A stretch of 64,000 bases of DNA from Bradyrhizobium sp. KBS0727 (GCF_005937885.2 NZ_CP042176.1:6257501-6321500), one strand, 5' to 3'; positions 15,932 to 25,500 are shown, counted from the first letter of the stretch. Numbers and translations are program-made. The notes: generated by a model from the letters alone, not told the origin.

Positions 15932-16582
15932 ATGCTTTTACGCGACAATGTCTACGAAAGCCTCCGGTCTGATATTCTAACCTGCCACTTCGCACCGGGC
16001 GATGATATGCGCGAGCAGGATCTCGCCGAGCGTTATGCCGTCAGCCGCCAGCCGGTACGGGAAGCGCTGTTGCGGCTGGAGCGCGAGCATCTCGTCACCG
16101 TGCAGCCGCGCCAGGGCTACCGGGTCAATCCGATCTCGCTTGCCGATGCGCGCGATCTGTTGCGATTCCGCCTGGCGCTGGAGCCGGCCTGCGTCGCGGA
16201 GGCGATCGAGAATGCCAGCGATGACGTCCTGAAGTCGCTGAACGAATTCCGTCGCTTCGCCGGCAACCACGAAGACTTCATCGCCTACAACCGCGCCTTT
16301 CATTCGGCGCTGGCCCACGCTTCGGGCAACCGCCGCATGGCGGCAGCCCTTTGCGACCTGATCGGACAGGCCGACCGGCTGGTGCGCGTCAGCGTCGCCA
16401 ATCTGAAAGGCCACGATCCGGCGAAGCTTGTCGGCGAGCACGTCGCTCTGATCGAGGCGATGCAGCGGCGCGAGGCGCGCACCGCCGCCCGACTCATCAA
16501 GGCCCATATCGCCCAAACCGAAAAACGCGTGCTGCCGGCGCTGAAGCGAAACGCCGTCATCGTCGACGGGAGAGAAGCATGA
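15932..16582 (+). CDS. GntR/FadR family transcriptional regulator
   Basis: 216 residues from ATG 15932 with GAAGGA upstream; an earlier in-frame start at 15884 is less likely. A winged helix-turn-helix (about 1-68, with EQDLAERYAVSRQPVREALLRL) is followed by an all-helical FCD ligand domain (about 75-205) with the metal-binding pattern of that fold (AYNRAFHSALAHASGN, GEHVALIEAM). Such regulators usually repress a neighbouring catabolic operon and respond to its substrate acid. Its stop overlaps the start of the aldehyde dehydrogenase gene (ATGA), so it probably autoregulates the operon. Confidence 0.9.
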   Translation: MLLRDNVYESLRSDILTCHFAPGDDMREQDLAERYAVSRQPVREALLRLEREHLVTVQPRQGYRVNPISLADARDLLRFRLALEPACVAEAIENASDDVLKSLNEFRRFAGNHEDFIAYNRAFHSALAHASGNRRMAAALCDLIGQADRLVRVSVANLKGHDPAKLVGEHVALIEAMQRREARTAARLIKAHIAQTEKRVLPALKRNAVIVDGREA

Positions 16583-18108
16583 ACATCCCGTCCAAGCCCG
16601 CCACCATCGACGTGGAAATCCACGGCAATTTCGTCGACGGCCGCGAGGTCGAGGCCGGCGCCGGCGAGATGCTGGATGTACGCAATCCCGCCACCGGCGA
16701 CGTCATTGCGCGAATTCCGAACTCGACCGCTGATGACATCGACCGCGCCATGAAAAGCGCGCGCGCCGCCTTCGAAGGCAAGGCCTGGGGCGGCCTGGAC
16801 ACGCGGTCGCGCGCGCGGCTGGTCAATCGCCTCGCCGACGCCTTTGAGGCCAATCTTGACACGCTGTACCGGCTGGAGACGCTGAACAACGGCCGCCCTG
16901 TCAACGAAACCCGCGCGCAGCTGTCGCGGCTGCCGGATTTCTTCCGCTATTTCGCAGGGCTCGCGCTGGCGCGCCGCGATTCCGTGATTCCGGTCGAAGG
17001 TGCGTATTTGAACTACACGCTGCGCACGCCGATCGGGATCGTCGCCAACTGCACGCCGTTCAATCATCCCCTGATGATCCTGTGCAAGTCGCTCGCCGCC
17101 GTGCTTGCGACCGGGTGTGTCACCGTGGTCAAGCCGTCGGAATATACGCCGCTGACGACGCTGAAGCTGGCGCAGATCTTCACCGAGGCAGGCCTTCCGC
17201 CCGGCGTCTTCAACATCGTGCTCGGCCTCGGCCAGAGCGCCGGCAAGATGCTGGCCGAACACGGCGACATCAACAAGCTGGTGTTGACCGGCGGCACCGA
17301 AGCCGGCCGTATCGCCGGCGGTGCGGCGGCAAAAGTGTTCGCGCACCAGACCATGGAGCTCGGCGGCAAGACGCCGGTGATGGTGTTCGACGATTTCGAC
17401 GTCGACCGCGCGGTGAATTATGCCGCGTTCGGCGCCTTCATCGGCGCCGGCCAGACCTGCGTCTGCGCCTCGCGCCATATCGTACAGGCCTCGATCTACG
17501 ACGAGTTCGTCGAGAAACTCAAGGCAAAGACTCAAAGCATCCGCATCGGCGATCCCTTCGATCCCAACACCCAGCTCGGCCCGGTAATTTCGGCGCGGCA
17601 GCGCGACCGCGTACTAACCTATTCGCGCTTCGGCCATGAAGACGGCGCGCGGCTGGTGACCGGCGGCGTAGCCGCAAAAGTGGCTGGGCATGACAACGGC
17701 TATTTCGTCGAACCGACGGTGTTTGCCGACGTGAAATCCGACATGCGTATCTTTCAGGAGGAAGTGTTCGGCCCCTTCACCTCGGTGACGCCGTTCAAGG
17801 ACGAAGCCGACGCATTACGCCTGGCCAACGATTCTCCGTTTGGCCTCGCGGCCGCGATCCGCACCCGCGACGTCGGCCGCGCCCATCGCGTGGCATCGGC
17901 GGTCAAGGCCGGCATCGTCTGGATCAACGACCATCACCGCCTCGACCCGGCATCGCCCTGGGGCGGCGTCGACGACTCAGGCATCGGGCGCGAATGCGGC
18001 ACCGAGAGTTTTGACGATCATTTCAACACCAAGAGCGTGATGGTCGCGACCCATGACCAGCCGTTCGACTGGTACCGCGACACGGCGACCCAACGACGTC
18101 TGAACTAG
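16579..18108 (+). CDS. NAD(P)-dependent aldehyde dehydrogenase
   Basis: 509 residues, the usual length. It oxidises an aldehyde to the acid. The catalytic Cys294 (GAGQTCVC), general-base Glu260 (MELGGKT), the oxyanion Asn in ANCTPFNHP, the cofactor segment VVKPSEYTPLT and the C-terminal EEVFGPFTSV motif are present. Translationally coupled to the GntR gene by an ATGA overlap. It is followed by a transporter gene and then a molybdenum-type aldehyde/hydroxylase operon, which suggests uptake and oxidation of an aromatic or heterocyclic compound. The substrate is not determinable here. Confidence 0.9.
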   Translation: MNIPSKPATIDVEIHGNFVDGREVEAGAGEMLDVRNPATGDVIARIPNSTADDIDRAMKSARAAFEGKAWGGLDTRSRARLVNRLADAFEANLDTLYRLETLNNGRPVNETRAQLSRLPDFFRYFAGLALARRDSVIPVEGAYLNYTLRTPIGIVANCTPFNHPLMILCKSLAAVLATGCVTVVKPSEYTPLTTLKLAQIFTEAGLPPGVFNIVLGLGQSAGKMLAEHGDINKLVLTGGTEAGRIAGGAAAKVFAHQTMELGGKTPVMVFDDFDVDRAVNYAAFGAFIGAGQTCVCASRHIVQASIYDEFVEKLKAKTQSIRIGDPFDPNTQLGPVISARQRDRVLTYSRFGHEDGARLVTGGVAAKVAGHDNGYFVEPTVFADVKSDMRIFQEEVFGPFTSVTPFKDEADALRLANDSPFGLAAAIRTRDVGRAHRVASAVKAGIVWINDHHRLDPASPWGGVDDSGIGRECGTESFDDHFNTKSVMVATHDQPFDWYRDTATQRRLN

Positions 18109-18186
18109 CCGGCAAAGCACACGGCGAACCGTCCAAAGAGACGGGAGGCCGCATCAACGAAACCAAAGGGTAAGGGGAGTGAGACC

Positions 18187-19540
18187 ATGTCGACTTCGGT
18201 AAACGCGGGCAGCCGGCTGGATCGGCTGCCGATCGGCCCGTTCCATCGCCGCATCATGTTCCTGATCGGCATCGGAATGTTCTTCGACGGCTTCGATATC
18301 TATCTGGCCGGCACCGTGCTCGGCGTGACCTTGAAGTCCGGCTTCTCGACGCTGCCGCAGAACGCCATGTTCATTTCGGCGACCTTCGTCGGCATGATGC
18401 TGGGCTCGTTCGCGACCGGCTTTCTCGGCGACCGCCACGGCCGGCGCTTCACCTACCAGTTCAATCTCTTGGTATTCGGCCTCGCTTCGCTGGCGGCGGC
18501 CTTCGCACCCAGCATGGCGATCCTGATCGCCTGCCGCTTCGTGATGGGTTTCGGGCTCGGGGCCGAGAACGTGGTCGGCTATTCGACCATGACCGAATTC
18601 GTGCCGGCCAAGACGCGCGGCAAATGGCTCGGGCTGATGGCGGTCTGCGTCGTGACCGGCCTGCCGATCTCGCTGCTGGTGGCCTCGATCGTGGTGCCCG
18701 AATTCGGCTGGCGCGCGATGTTCGTGCTCGGCGGGATCGGCGCGCTAATTGTCTGGTACCTGCGCAAGTCGCTGCCGGAATCGCCGCGCTGGCTGGAAGC
18801 GGTCGGCCGCACCGCGGAGGCCGAGGCACTGATGCAGGCGATTGAAAAGGAAGCCGCGCAAGGCCGGCCGCTGCCGGCGCCCGGTCCCAGCTTCGAGCGA
18901 GCTCGGCACGCTGTTCACCGCGCCGCTGCTGTCGCGGATGATCGTGGGCTCGGTCTGCCTGATCACGATCAACACGTTGCTCTATGGTTTCGTCACCTGG
19001 CTGCCGGTGTTCTTCATCAAGCAGGGGCTGACCATCGCCACCTCGTTCAGCTATTCGCTGATCATGGCGCTGGGCGCGCCGATCGGCTCGGCGATCGGGG
19101 CGCTGACGGCGGACCGCTGGGGCCGCAAGCCGACTATCATTGGCGCCTCGCTGATCTCAGTCGTGCTCGGCATCATCTATCCGATGATCTCCGATCCGAT
19201 GCTGCTGCCGGCGGTAGGCTTTGCGCTGACGGTGCCGATCTACGTGCTGGTGGCGCTGCTGTTCGGCGTCTACATCCCCGAACTGTTCCCCACCGAAGTC
19301 CGCCTGCGCGCTTCGGGAATCGTCAACACCCTCGGCCGCGGCGCCACTATCGTGACGCCGTTCCTGGTGGTGATGCTGTTCGAGGCCCGCGGCGTCGCCG
19401 GCGTGATGGCGCTGATGATCGGGCTGCTGGTGGTGCAGATCGTTACGGTCTGGGCGCTCGGCATCGAGCCGCGGCATCGCAGCCTCGAGGAACTCAAGCG
19501 CGACGACACCGCGCCGGGCGTGCTGAAGGAAGCTTCGTGA
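18187..19540 (+). pseudogene. MFS transporter interrupted by a frameshift
   Basis: Starts at ATG 18187 with AGGGGAG upstream. The N-terminal half carries FFDGFDIYLAGTVLG and the MFS signature GFLGDRHGRR, as in aromatic-acid/sugar carriers. At 18894-18901 the sequence cgagcgag is a tandem 4-bp duplication that shifts the frame. The second half (LGTLFTAPLLSRMIVG ... ADRWGRKP ... YIPELFPTEVRLRASG) continues in another frame to 19540. Removing one cgag gives a continuous carrier of about 449 residues with 12 helices. Either a recent natural inactivation, a phase-variable slip site, or a sequencing error. Confidence 0.85.
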
Positions 19541-19652
19541 TCCCGTTTTCGCCGGGAACACGCAGCTTGATTTCGACTTAGTGAAGCAACCAGCTTGGCG
19601 CCCGTGCTACAACGCGGGCGTCAAGGCGGCTCAAGAATAGGTGCAAAATCCA

Positions 19653-20975
19653 ATGGCATCGCCGCGGATCCTCGGGAGCATCGCCGCAGCGGCCGTGATC
19701 GCCGGCGCGATCGCGGCGGTCGCGATCGTCTGGCGGCCGGCGATTGCGGCGATCGATCCGCCGGCACCATCATCGTTCGACAGCGCACTGGTCAAACGCG
19801 GCCGCGATCTGGCGGCGATCGGCAATTGCAACGACTGCCACACCGTGCGCGGCGGCAAGGACTTTGCCGGTGGCCTGCCGGTGCCGACGCCGTTCGGCAC
19901 CATCTATTCCTCCAACATCACGCCGGACGCCGAGACCGGCATCGGCCGCTGGTCGGAGGCCGCGTTCCGCCGCGCCATGCAGTCTGGCGTCAACCGCGAC
20001 GGCCAGCATCTCTATCCGACCTTTCCCTATGACCATTTCACCCGTGTTTCCGACGACGACGACCGCGCGCTCTATGCGTACCTGATGACGCGGCGACCGG
20101 TTCGCGCGCCGGCCCGCGAGAACCAGTTGGCGTTTCCGTTCAACCAGCGTGTCGCGGTTGCGGGCTGGAAATTGCTGTTCCTGCGCCGCGGCACTTATCA
20201 ACCTGACAGCACGCAAAGCGCGGAATGGAATCGCGGTGCTTATCTGGTCGAGGGACTGGCGCATTGCGGCGCCTGTCATACGCCGCGCAACGCGCTAGGC
20301 GCGGAAAAGACGCAAGCGTCGTTCGCCGGCGGCGACGTCGACAACTGGCACGCCTACGCGATCAACAGCCAGTCATCCGCGCCGGTGCCGTGGGATGCGG
20401 AAGCGCTGTTTAGATATCTGCGCCAGGGCTGGCATCCCGATCACGGCGTCGCGCGCGGGCCGATGGCCGAGGTCGTCAGCAATCTGTCCGAAGTGCCCGA
20501 AAGCGACGTCCGCGCCATCGCGACCTACATGGCCGGCGTGTTCGGCGCGCCGACGGAAGCGCGCAAGCGCCGCGGCGATGAAGTGCTGGCGCAGGCCAAT
20601 TCCCGCCCGGCGCAACCGGCCAACGACGGCACCACATCAGGCGCGCAGATCTATGCCGCGGCCTGCGCGACCTGCCATGCCACCGACCGGGCGCCGCCGT
20701 TCGGCGGAATCAATCTGGCGCTCTCGACCGCGCTTACGAGCCCCGACGCGCGCAACGCCGCCAACATCGTGCTGTCGGGAATTCGCCCTACCGCAGGTGA
20801 GCGCAGCCCGATCATGCCCGGCTTTGCGGAAAGCATGAGCGACGCCCAGATCGCGGCATTGCTCGATTATCTGCGTACGCGCTTCGGCAACGCGCCGCCG
20901 TGGACCAACACCGCCGACATCGTCCGCGATATCAGACGAACCCAGACCGTATTGCTGCAGCGAGATCAGCCATGA
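19653..20975 (+). CDS. Three-haem membrane-anchored cytochrome c (dehydrogenase subunit)
   Basis: 440 residues from ATG 19653 (AGGTG upstream). An N-terminal uncleaved signal/anchor helix (about 8-28) is followed by three c-type haem sites: CNDCH, CGACH and CATCH. This is the arrangement of the cytochrome subunit of periplasmic alcohol and aldehyde dehydrogenases. It overlaps the next gene by ATGA and is the first of three coupled genes, so it should accept electrons from the iron-sulfur/molybdenum subunits and pass them to the respiratory chain. Confidence 0.9.
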   Translation: MASPRILGSIAAAAVIAGAIAAVAIVWRPAIAAIDPPAPSSFDSALVKRGRDLAAIGNCNDCHTVRGGKDFAGGLPVPTPFGTIYSSNITPDAETGIGRWSEAAFRRAMQSGVNRDGQHLYPTFPYDHFTRVSDDDDRALYAYLMTRRPVRAPARENQLAFPFNQRVAVAGWKLLFLRRGTYQPDSTQSAEWNRGAYLVEGLAHCGACHTPRNALGAEKTQASFAGGDVDNWHAYAINSQSSAPVPWDAEALFRYLRQGWHPDHGVARGPMAEVVSNLSEVPESDVRAIATYMAGVFGAPTEARKRRGDEVLAQANSRPAQPANDGTTSGAQIYAAACATCHATDRAPPFGGINLALSTALTSPDARNAANIVLSGIRPTAGERSPIMPGFAESMSDAQIAALLDYLRTRFGNAPPWTNTADIVRDIRRTQTVLLQRDQP

Positions 20976-21466
20976 TGACATTGAAGGTCAATGGTCAGGA
21001 CCATCAGATCGACGCCGATCCGGAAACCCCGCTGCTCTATGTGCTGCGCGAGGATTTGAAGCTCAACGCCGCCAAGTTCGGCTGCGGGCTCGGCCAATGC
21101 GGCGCCTGCACCGTCATCGTCGACGGCAAGGCGGTGTTGTCCTGCGTGACGCCGCTGCTGCTGCTGGAAGGCAAGAAGGTCACCACCCTGGAAGGCCTCG
21201 GCACATCAGAGACGCCGGCGCCGATCCAGCGCGCCTTCATCGAGGAACAGGCGGCGCAGTGCGGCTACTGCATCGCCGGCATGGTGATGCGGGCGCAGGC
21301 ACTGCTGCAACGCAATTCGAAGCCGACCGACGCCGAGATCAGGGCCGAGCTGCAGCTCAATCTCTGCCGCTGCGGCACCCATATGCGGATCCTGCGCGCC
21401 GTGCACCGCGCCAGCCATCTGATGCAGACCGCCGACGCCTCGCCCGTGCAGAGGAGCACGCCATGA
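20972..21466 (+). CDS. [2Fe-2S] subunit of xanthine-oxidase-family dehydrogenase
   Basis: 164 residues. The plant-type [2Fe-2S] cluster is bound by Cys38, Cys43, Cys46 and Cys58 (FGCGLGQCGACT). The second cluster, close to the molybdenum cofactor, is bound by Cys97, Cys100, Cys132 and Cys134 (QCGYC, LCRCG). This is the small subunit of the isoquinoline 1-oxidoreductase/aldehyde oxidase group. It begins within the stop of the cytochrome gene and overlaps the start of the large subunit, so the three proteins are made in fixed ratio. It has no signal peptide; export would be by piggy-back on the Tat-tagged large subunit. Confidence 0.93.
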   Translation: MMTLKVNGQDHQIDADPETPLLYVLREDLKLNAAKFGCGLGQCGACTVIVDGKAVLSCVTPLLLLEGKKVTTLEGLGTSETPAPIQRAFIEEQAAQCGYCIAGMVMRAQALLQRNSKPTDAEIRAELQLNLCRCGTHMRILRAVHRASHLMQTADASPVQRSTP

Positions 21467-23688
21467 ACGGCCCTATCAGGCTCAATCGCCGCAGCGTGCT
21501 CGCCGGCGGCGGCGCGTTGATCGTCAGCTTCTCGCTGGGTGAAGCATTCGCCGACGACCAAGGCGCGCCGCCCGCGCCGAAGCCGCCCGGCAGTCTCGCC
21601 GAGACGCCCTATCTCGATGCCTGGATTCGCATCGATGCCGACGGCACCATCACCGCCTTTACCGGCAAGGCCGAACTCGGCCAGGGTTTCAAAACCGCGT
21701 TCCAGCAGATCGCCGCGGAAGAGCTCGGCGTTCCCTTCAAGGCGGTGAACGTCGTCACCGCCGATACGCGCCGCACCGCCAACGAAGGCTACACGTCCGG
21801 CAGCAACTCGACAAAATACAGCGGCACCGCGATCCAGAACGCGGCGGCGCAGGTGCGCGAACTCCTGATCGCGGAAGCGGCGCGGCGGCTCGAACTGCCG
21901 CCCGAGACGCTGAAGACCGAAGGCGCCACGGTGATTACGCCGGACGGGCGGAAACTCGGTTACGGCGAACTGGTCGCCGGCGACATGCTGCATGTGCAGG
22001 CGCAGGCCAAATCGAAGCTGAAGGACCCGGCGACGTATTCGATCATGGGACAGCCGGTGCCGCGCGTCGACATTCCCGCCAAAGTCACCGGCGGTGCGGC
22101 CTATGTCCAGGACATGCGGCTGCCCGGCATGGTGCATGCCCGCGTGGTGCGGCCGCCGAGCTACGGCGCGGAATTGATCGCGCTGGATTCCGCTAGTGTC
22201 GAAACGCTGCCCGGCGTCGTCAAAGTCGTGCGCGACGGCAACTTCCTCGCGGTCGTGGCCGCCGGGGAATACCAGGCGGTCAAGGCGATGCGCGCGCTCG
22301 CAAGCGTGGCGAAGTGGCGCGAGACTGCACGACTGCCGAAGGTGGATGACCTGCCAAACGTGATTACCGGCCTGCCGTCGCAGGACACGACCATCTACAC
22401 GCAGGCCAATCCGTCGGCGACGGGAACCAAGACCATCGAGGCGAGCTACACGCGGCCCTATCAGGCCCACGGCTCGATCGGGCCATCCTGCGCGGTGGCG
22501 CAATCGATCGACGACGCCGTGACGGTGTGGACGCATACGCAAGGCGTCTATCCCGATCGCGCCGGCATCGCGGAGATGTTGCGGGTGCCGCCGGCCAGCG
22601 TCCGGCTGATCCATGTCGAGGGCTCCGGCTGTTACGGCCATAACGGCGCCGACGATGCCGCGGCCGATGCCGCCTTGATCGCGCGCGCACTGCCGGGCGT
22701 GCCGGTTCGGGTGCAGTGGATGCGCGAGCAGGAACACGCCTGGGAGCCGTTCGGGCCGGCGATGGTGACCAAGCTGAAAGCCTCGCTCGACGGCAACGGC
22801 GCCATCGTCGACTGGAACTTCGAGGTCTGGAGCAACACCCATTCGATGCGGCCGGGCGGCGCCGGCGCGATGCTGGCGGCCCAGCACATGGCGCAGCCGT
22901 TCGCGGTGCCGGCCCCGAAACCACTGCCGCTGCCGGAAGGTGGCGGCGACCGGAACGCGATCCCGTTCTACAAATTTCCCAACGCGAAAGTGGTGCATCA
23001 TTTCATCCCGGCGATGCCGCTGCGGATTTCGGCGATGCGCGCGCTCGGCGCCTATCACAACGTGTTCTCGATCGAGAGCTTTATGGACGAGCTCGCGATC
23101 GCTGTAGGCGCCGACCCGGTCGAGTTCCGGCTGAAACATCTCGACGATCCCAGAGGTCGCGACGTGATCGAGAAGGCGGCAGAAGAATTCGGCTGGCAGA
23201 AGGGCCAGAAGGCGCCGCCGGACCGCGGCTACGGCTTTGCCTTTGCCCGCTACAAGAATCTCGCCGCCTATTGCGCCATCGCCACCGAGGTCGAGATTAA
23301 CAGGCAGAGCGGCCGGCCGCGGCTGGTGCGCGCGGTGGCGGCGGTGGACAGCGGGCAAGTCGTCAATCCGGACGGGCTGACCAACCAGATCGAAGGCGCG
23401 ATCCTGCAATCGATGAGCTGGACGCTGTACGAGAGCGTTACTTTCGACGATACGCGCATCACCAGCATCGACTGGCAGACCTATCCGATCCTGCGCTTCG
23501 ACGCCGTGCCCGAAAAGGTCGACGTGCACATCATCAACCGCTCCGGCCAGCCGTTCCTCGGCAGCGGCGAAACCGGTCAGGGCCCGGCCGCAGCCTCAAT
23601 CGCCAACGCGATTGCCGACGCCACCGGCAAGCGGCTGCGCGATCTGCCGCTGACGCGAAAGCGGATCAAGGACGCGATTGACGCGTGA
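21463..23688 (+). CDS. Molybdopterin-binding large subunit, xanthine-oxidase family
   Basis: 741 residues from ATG 21463, overlapping the previous stop. A Tat-type signal (NRRSVLAGGGALIVSF) directs the folded protein to the periplasm. The molybdopterin cytosine dinucleotide-binding core spans roughly residues 50-740, with repeated cofactor loops (ELGQGFKTAF, EGSGCYGHNGADDA, MRALGAYHNVFSIESFMDEL). The catalytic Glu703 lies in GSGETGQGP. With the Fe-S and cytochrome subunits it forms a periplasmic dehydrogenase or hydroxylase that draws oxygen from water. Likely substrates are aldehydes or N-heterocycles; the adjoining aldehyde dehydrogenase and carrier fit, but this is inference. Confidence 0.92.
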   Translation: MNGPIRLNRRSVLAGGGALIVSFSLGEAFADDQGAPPAPKPPGSLAETPYLDAWIRIDADGTITAFTGKAELGQGFKTAFQQIAAEELGVPFKAVNVVTADTRRTANEGYTSGSNSTKYSGTAIQNAAAQVRELLIAEAARRLELPPETLKTEGATVITPDGRKLGYGELVAGDMLHVQAQAKSKLKDPATYSIMGQPVPRVDIPAKVTGGAAYVQDMRLPGMVHARVVRPPSYGAELIALDSASVETLPGVVKVVRDGNFLAVVAAGEYQAVKAMRALASVAKWRETARLPKVDDLPNVITGLPSQDTTIYTQANPSATGTKTIEASYTRPYQAHGSIGPSCAVAQSIDDAVTVWTHTQGVYPDRAGIAEMLRVPPASVRLIHVEGSGCYGHNGADDAAADAALIARALPGVPVRVQWMREQEHAWEPFGPAMVTKLKASLDGNGAIVDWNFEVWSNTHSMRPGGAGAMLAAQHMAQPFAVPAPKPLPLPEGGGDRNAIPFYKFPNAKVVHHFIPAMPLRISAMRALGAYHNVFSIESFMDELAIAVGADPVEFRLKHLDDPRGRDVIEKAAEEFGWQKGQKAPPDRGYGFAFARYKNLAAYCAIATEVEINRQSGRPRLVRAVAAVDSGQVVNPDGLTNQIEGAILQSMSWTLYESVTFDDTRITSIDWQTYPILRFDAVPEKVDVHIINRSGQPFLGSGETGQGPAAASIANAIADATGKRLRDLPLTRKRIKDAIDA

Positions 23689-23695
23689 GATTTTT

Positions 23696-23772
23696 GTAGC
23701 CCGGATGAGCGCAGCGATATCCGGGACTCACGCAAGATCGGTCCCGGATATCGCTGCGCTCATCCGGGCTAC
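23696..23772. repeat. Perfect 31-bp inverted repeat (family C)
   Basis: Arms 23696-23726 and 23742-23772 are exact reverse complements around a 15-nt loop, starting gtagcccggatgagcgcagc. It lies between two convergent genes (molybdenum subunit and scoB), where it could end transcription from both sides. The motif is one of the common extragenic palindromes of Bradyrhizobium-like genomes. Confidence 0.9.
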
Positions 23773-23791
23773 CAAGGCTATGAGGCCTCGC

Positions 23792-24442
23792 TTACGCGTT
23801 CTTCAGCGCCACCCGAAACTCGGCTTCGGTCTTGGCCTTCACTTCGTCGAGCGTGACGCCGTCGGCGAGCTCGATCAGCGCCATGCCGTCCTTGCCGTGC
23901 TTGTCGATAGTGAAGACCGCGAGATCCGTCACCACCATGTCGACGACCTTCTCGCCGGTCAGCGGCAGGTTGCACGTCTTCAGGAGCTTGGCGCCGTCCT
24001 TGGCGGAATGCTCCATCACCACGACGACGCGCTTGACGCCGGCGACCAGATCCATCGCGCCGCCCATACCCTTGACCATCTTGCCGGGGATCATCCAGTT
24101 GGCGAGGTCGCCGTTCTGCGCCACCTGCATCGCGCCGAGGATCGACAGGTCGATATGGCCGCCACGCACCATGGCGAAGGAGTCGGCCGAGGAGAAATAG
24201 CTGGTGTCGGGCAGTTCGCTGACGGTCTGCTTGCCGGCGTTGATCAGGTCGGCGTCGACTTCGTCCTCGTACGGGAACGGTCCCATGCCGAGCATGCCGT
24301 TCTCGCTCTGCAGCGAGACGTCGATGCCCTCGGGGATGTAGTTCGAGACCAGCGTCGGGATGCCGATGCCGAGATTGACGTAATAACCGTCGCGCAATTC
24401 CTTGGCGGCACGAGCGGCCATCTGTTCACGGGTCCAGGCCAT
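23792..24442 (-). CDS. scoB: Succinyl-CoA:3-ketoacid CoA-transferase subunit B
   Basis: 216 residues, full length. With subunit A it moves CoA from succinyl-CoA to acetoacetate or a similar 3-oxoacid. The catalytic Glu47 lies in LQSENGMLGMGP, the class I CoA-transferase signature. GIGIPTLVSNYI and GKMVKGMGGAMDLV are the other conserved loops. It is downstream of scoA on the same strand with an 82-bp gap that holds a palindromic repeat, which may reduce its expression relative to scoA. Role: ketone body or beta-ketoadipate-type catabolism. Confidence 0.95.
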   Translation of the reverse strand: MAWTREQMAARAAKELRDGYYVNLGIGIPTLVSNYIPEGIDVSLQSENGMLGMGPFPYEDEVDADLINAGKQTVSELPDTSYFSSADSFAMVRGGHIDLSILGAMQVAQNGDLANWMIPGKMVKGMGGAMDLVAGVKRVVVVMEHSAKDGAKLLKTCNLPLTGEKVVDMVVTDLAVFTIDKHGKDGMALIELADGVTLDEVKAKTEAEFRVALKNA

Positions 24443-24466
24443 GAGGCTCTCCTGCTTCTATCGTTT

Positions 24467-24515
24467 GCGCATGATCTTGTCGGAAAACCGGTACCCACTT
24501 TTCCGGATCATGCGC
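24467..24515. repeat. Palindromic repeat (family B) between scoA and scoB
   Basis: Ends gcgcatgatc and gatcatgcgc form an inverted repeat around gaaaaccggtacccactttt. This is a very common Bradyrhizobium intergenic unit. It lies inside a two-gene operon. Confidence 0.8.
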
Positions 24516-24524
24516 TGAGTTGTC

Positions 24525-25232
24525 TTAAGCCGCGGGGCGCGGGCGGGTGTTGCGGAACTCGATGCGCTTCTTGCCGGCGCCGACGTCGACGATGCGCTGG
24601 ACGAAAATGCCGGGCGTATGGATGTGGTCCGGATCGATCTCTCCGGCCGGCACCAGATGCTCGACCTCGGCGACCGTCACCTTGGCCGCCGTCGCCATCA
24701 TCGGGTTGAAGTTGCGCGCGGTCTTGCGATAGACGAGGTTGCCGGCGGTGTCGCCCTTCCAGGCATGCACGATCGCGAGGTCGGCGAACAGGCCACGCTC
24801 CATGATGTATTTCTCGCCGTCGAATTCCTTCACTTCCTTGCCTTCGGCGATCAGCGTGCCGACGCCGGTCTTGGTGTAGAAGGCCGGGATGCCGGCGCCG
24901 CCGGCGCGGATGCGCTCGGCCAGCGTGCCCTGCGGATTGAATTCGAGTTCCAGTTCGCCGGCGAGGTATTGCTGCGCGAACAGCTTGTTCTCGCCGACAT
25001 AGGACGAGATCATCTTCTTGATCTGCCGCGTCTCCAGCAGCCGGCTGAGGCCGATGCCGTCGACGCCGGCATTGTTGGAGATCACCGTCAGGTTCTTGAC
25101 GCCGGAATCGCGAATCGCGTCCGACAGGGTCTCGGCGATGCCGCACAGACCGAAACCGCCCGACATGATCATCATGCCGTCCTTGAGAACGCCATCGAGT
25201 GCCGATTTGGCGTCGGGGTAAACCTTTTTCAT
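24525..25232 (-). CDS. scoA: Succinyl-CoA:3-ketoacid CoA-transferase subunit A
   Basis: 235 residues from ATG 25232 (MKKVYPDAKSAL); an in-frame start at 25274 would add 14 atypical residues. The class I CoA-transferase alpha-subunit motifs MSGGFGLCGIAE, TVISNNAGVDGIGL and GGAGIPAFYTKTGVGT are present. It lacks the catalytic Glu, which is in subunit B. No strong Shine-Dalgarno precedes the start. It forms an operon with scoB. Confidence 0.95.
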   Translation of the reverse strand: MKKVYPDAKSALDGVLKDGMMIMSGGFGLCGIAETLSDAIRDSGVKNLTVISNNAGVDGIGLSRLLETRQIKKMISSYVGENKLFAQQYLAGELELEFNPQGTLAERIRAGGAGIPAFYTKTGVGTLIAEGKEVKEFDGEKYIMERGLFADLAIVHAWKGDTAGNLVYRKTARNFNPMMATAAKVTVAEVEHLVPAGEIDPDHIHTPGIFVQRIVDVGAGKKRIEFRNTRPRPAA

Positions 25233-25500
25233 GGGAAAAATGACCTGATGGAGGGGACGGCCTGGGGCCGGCATTGTCGGGGATTATTAGGCGAATTCTT
25301 CGCGGCGCGTCAATGACGGGGGATTTTGCCCGTCAGGCCTTGCCCCGGCCCGCGGGATGGCCTTGAAGATGGCCTTGAAAGCGTCAAGAAAAGCCTTCAA
25401 GTTGTGTGGGTTGGCATCGGCACTCACACATGCGCCGCCTGCCGCAATCAACCTAGACCTCAATACCGCAAGCCCCACTTCGGTTTAGCCAGACCCGGAT

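Noticed and set aside
18187..19581. Single 464-aa MFS protein as read straight through
   Set aside because: After 18893 the straight frame becomes Arg/His-rich and loses all helices, while another frame carries the missing helices; the true gene is frameshifted.
21265..23529. 754-codon open frame opposite the molybdenum subunit gene
   Set aside because: Shadow frame of a conserved gene with all catalytic motifs on the + strand.
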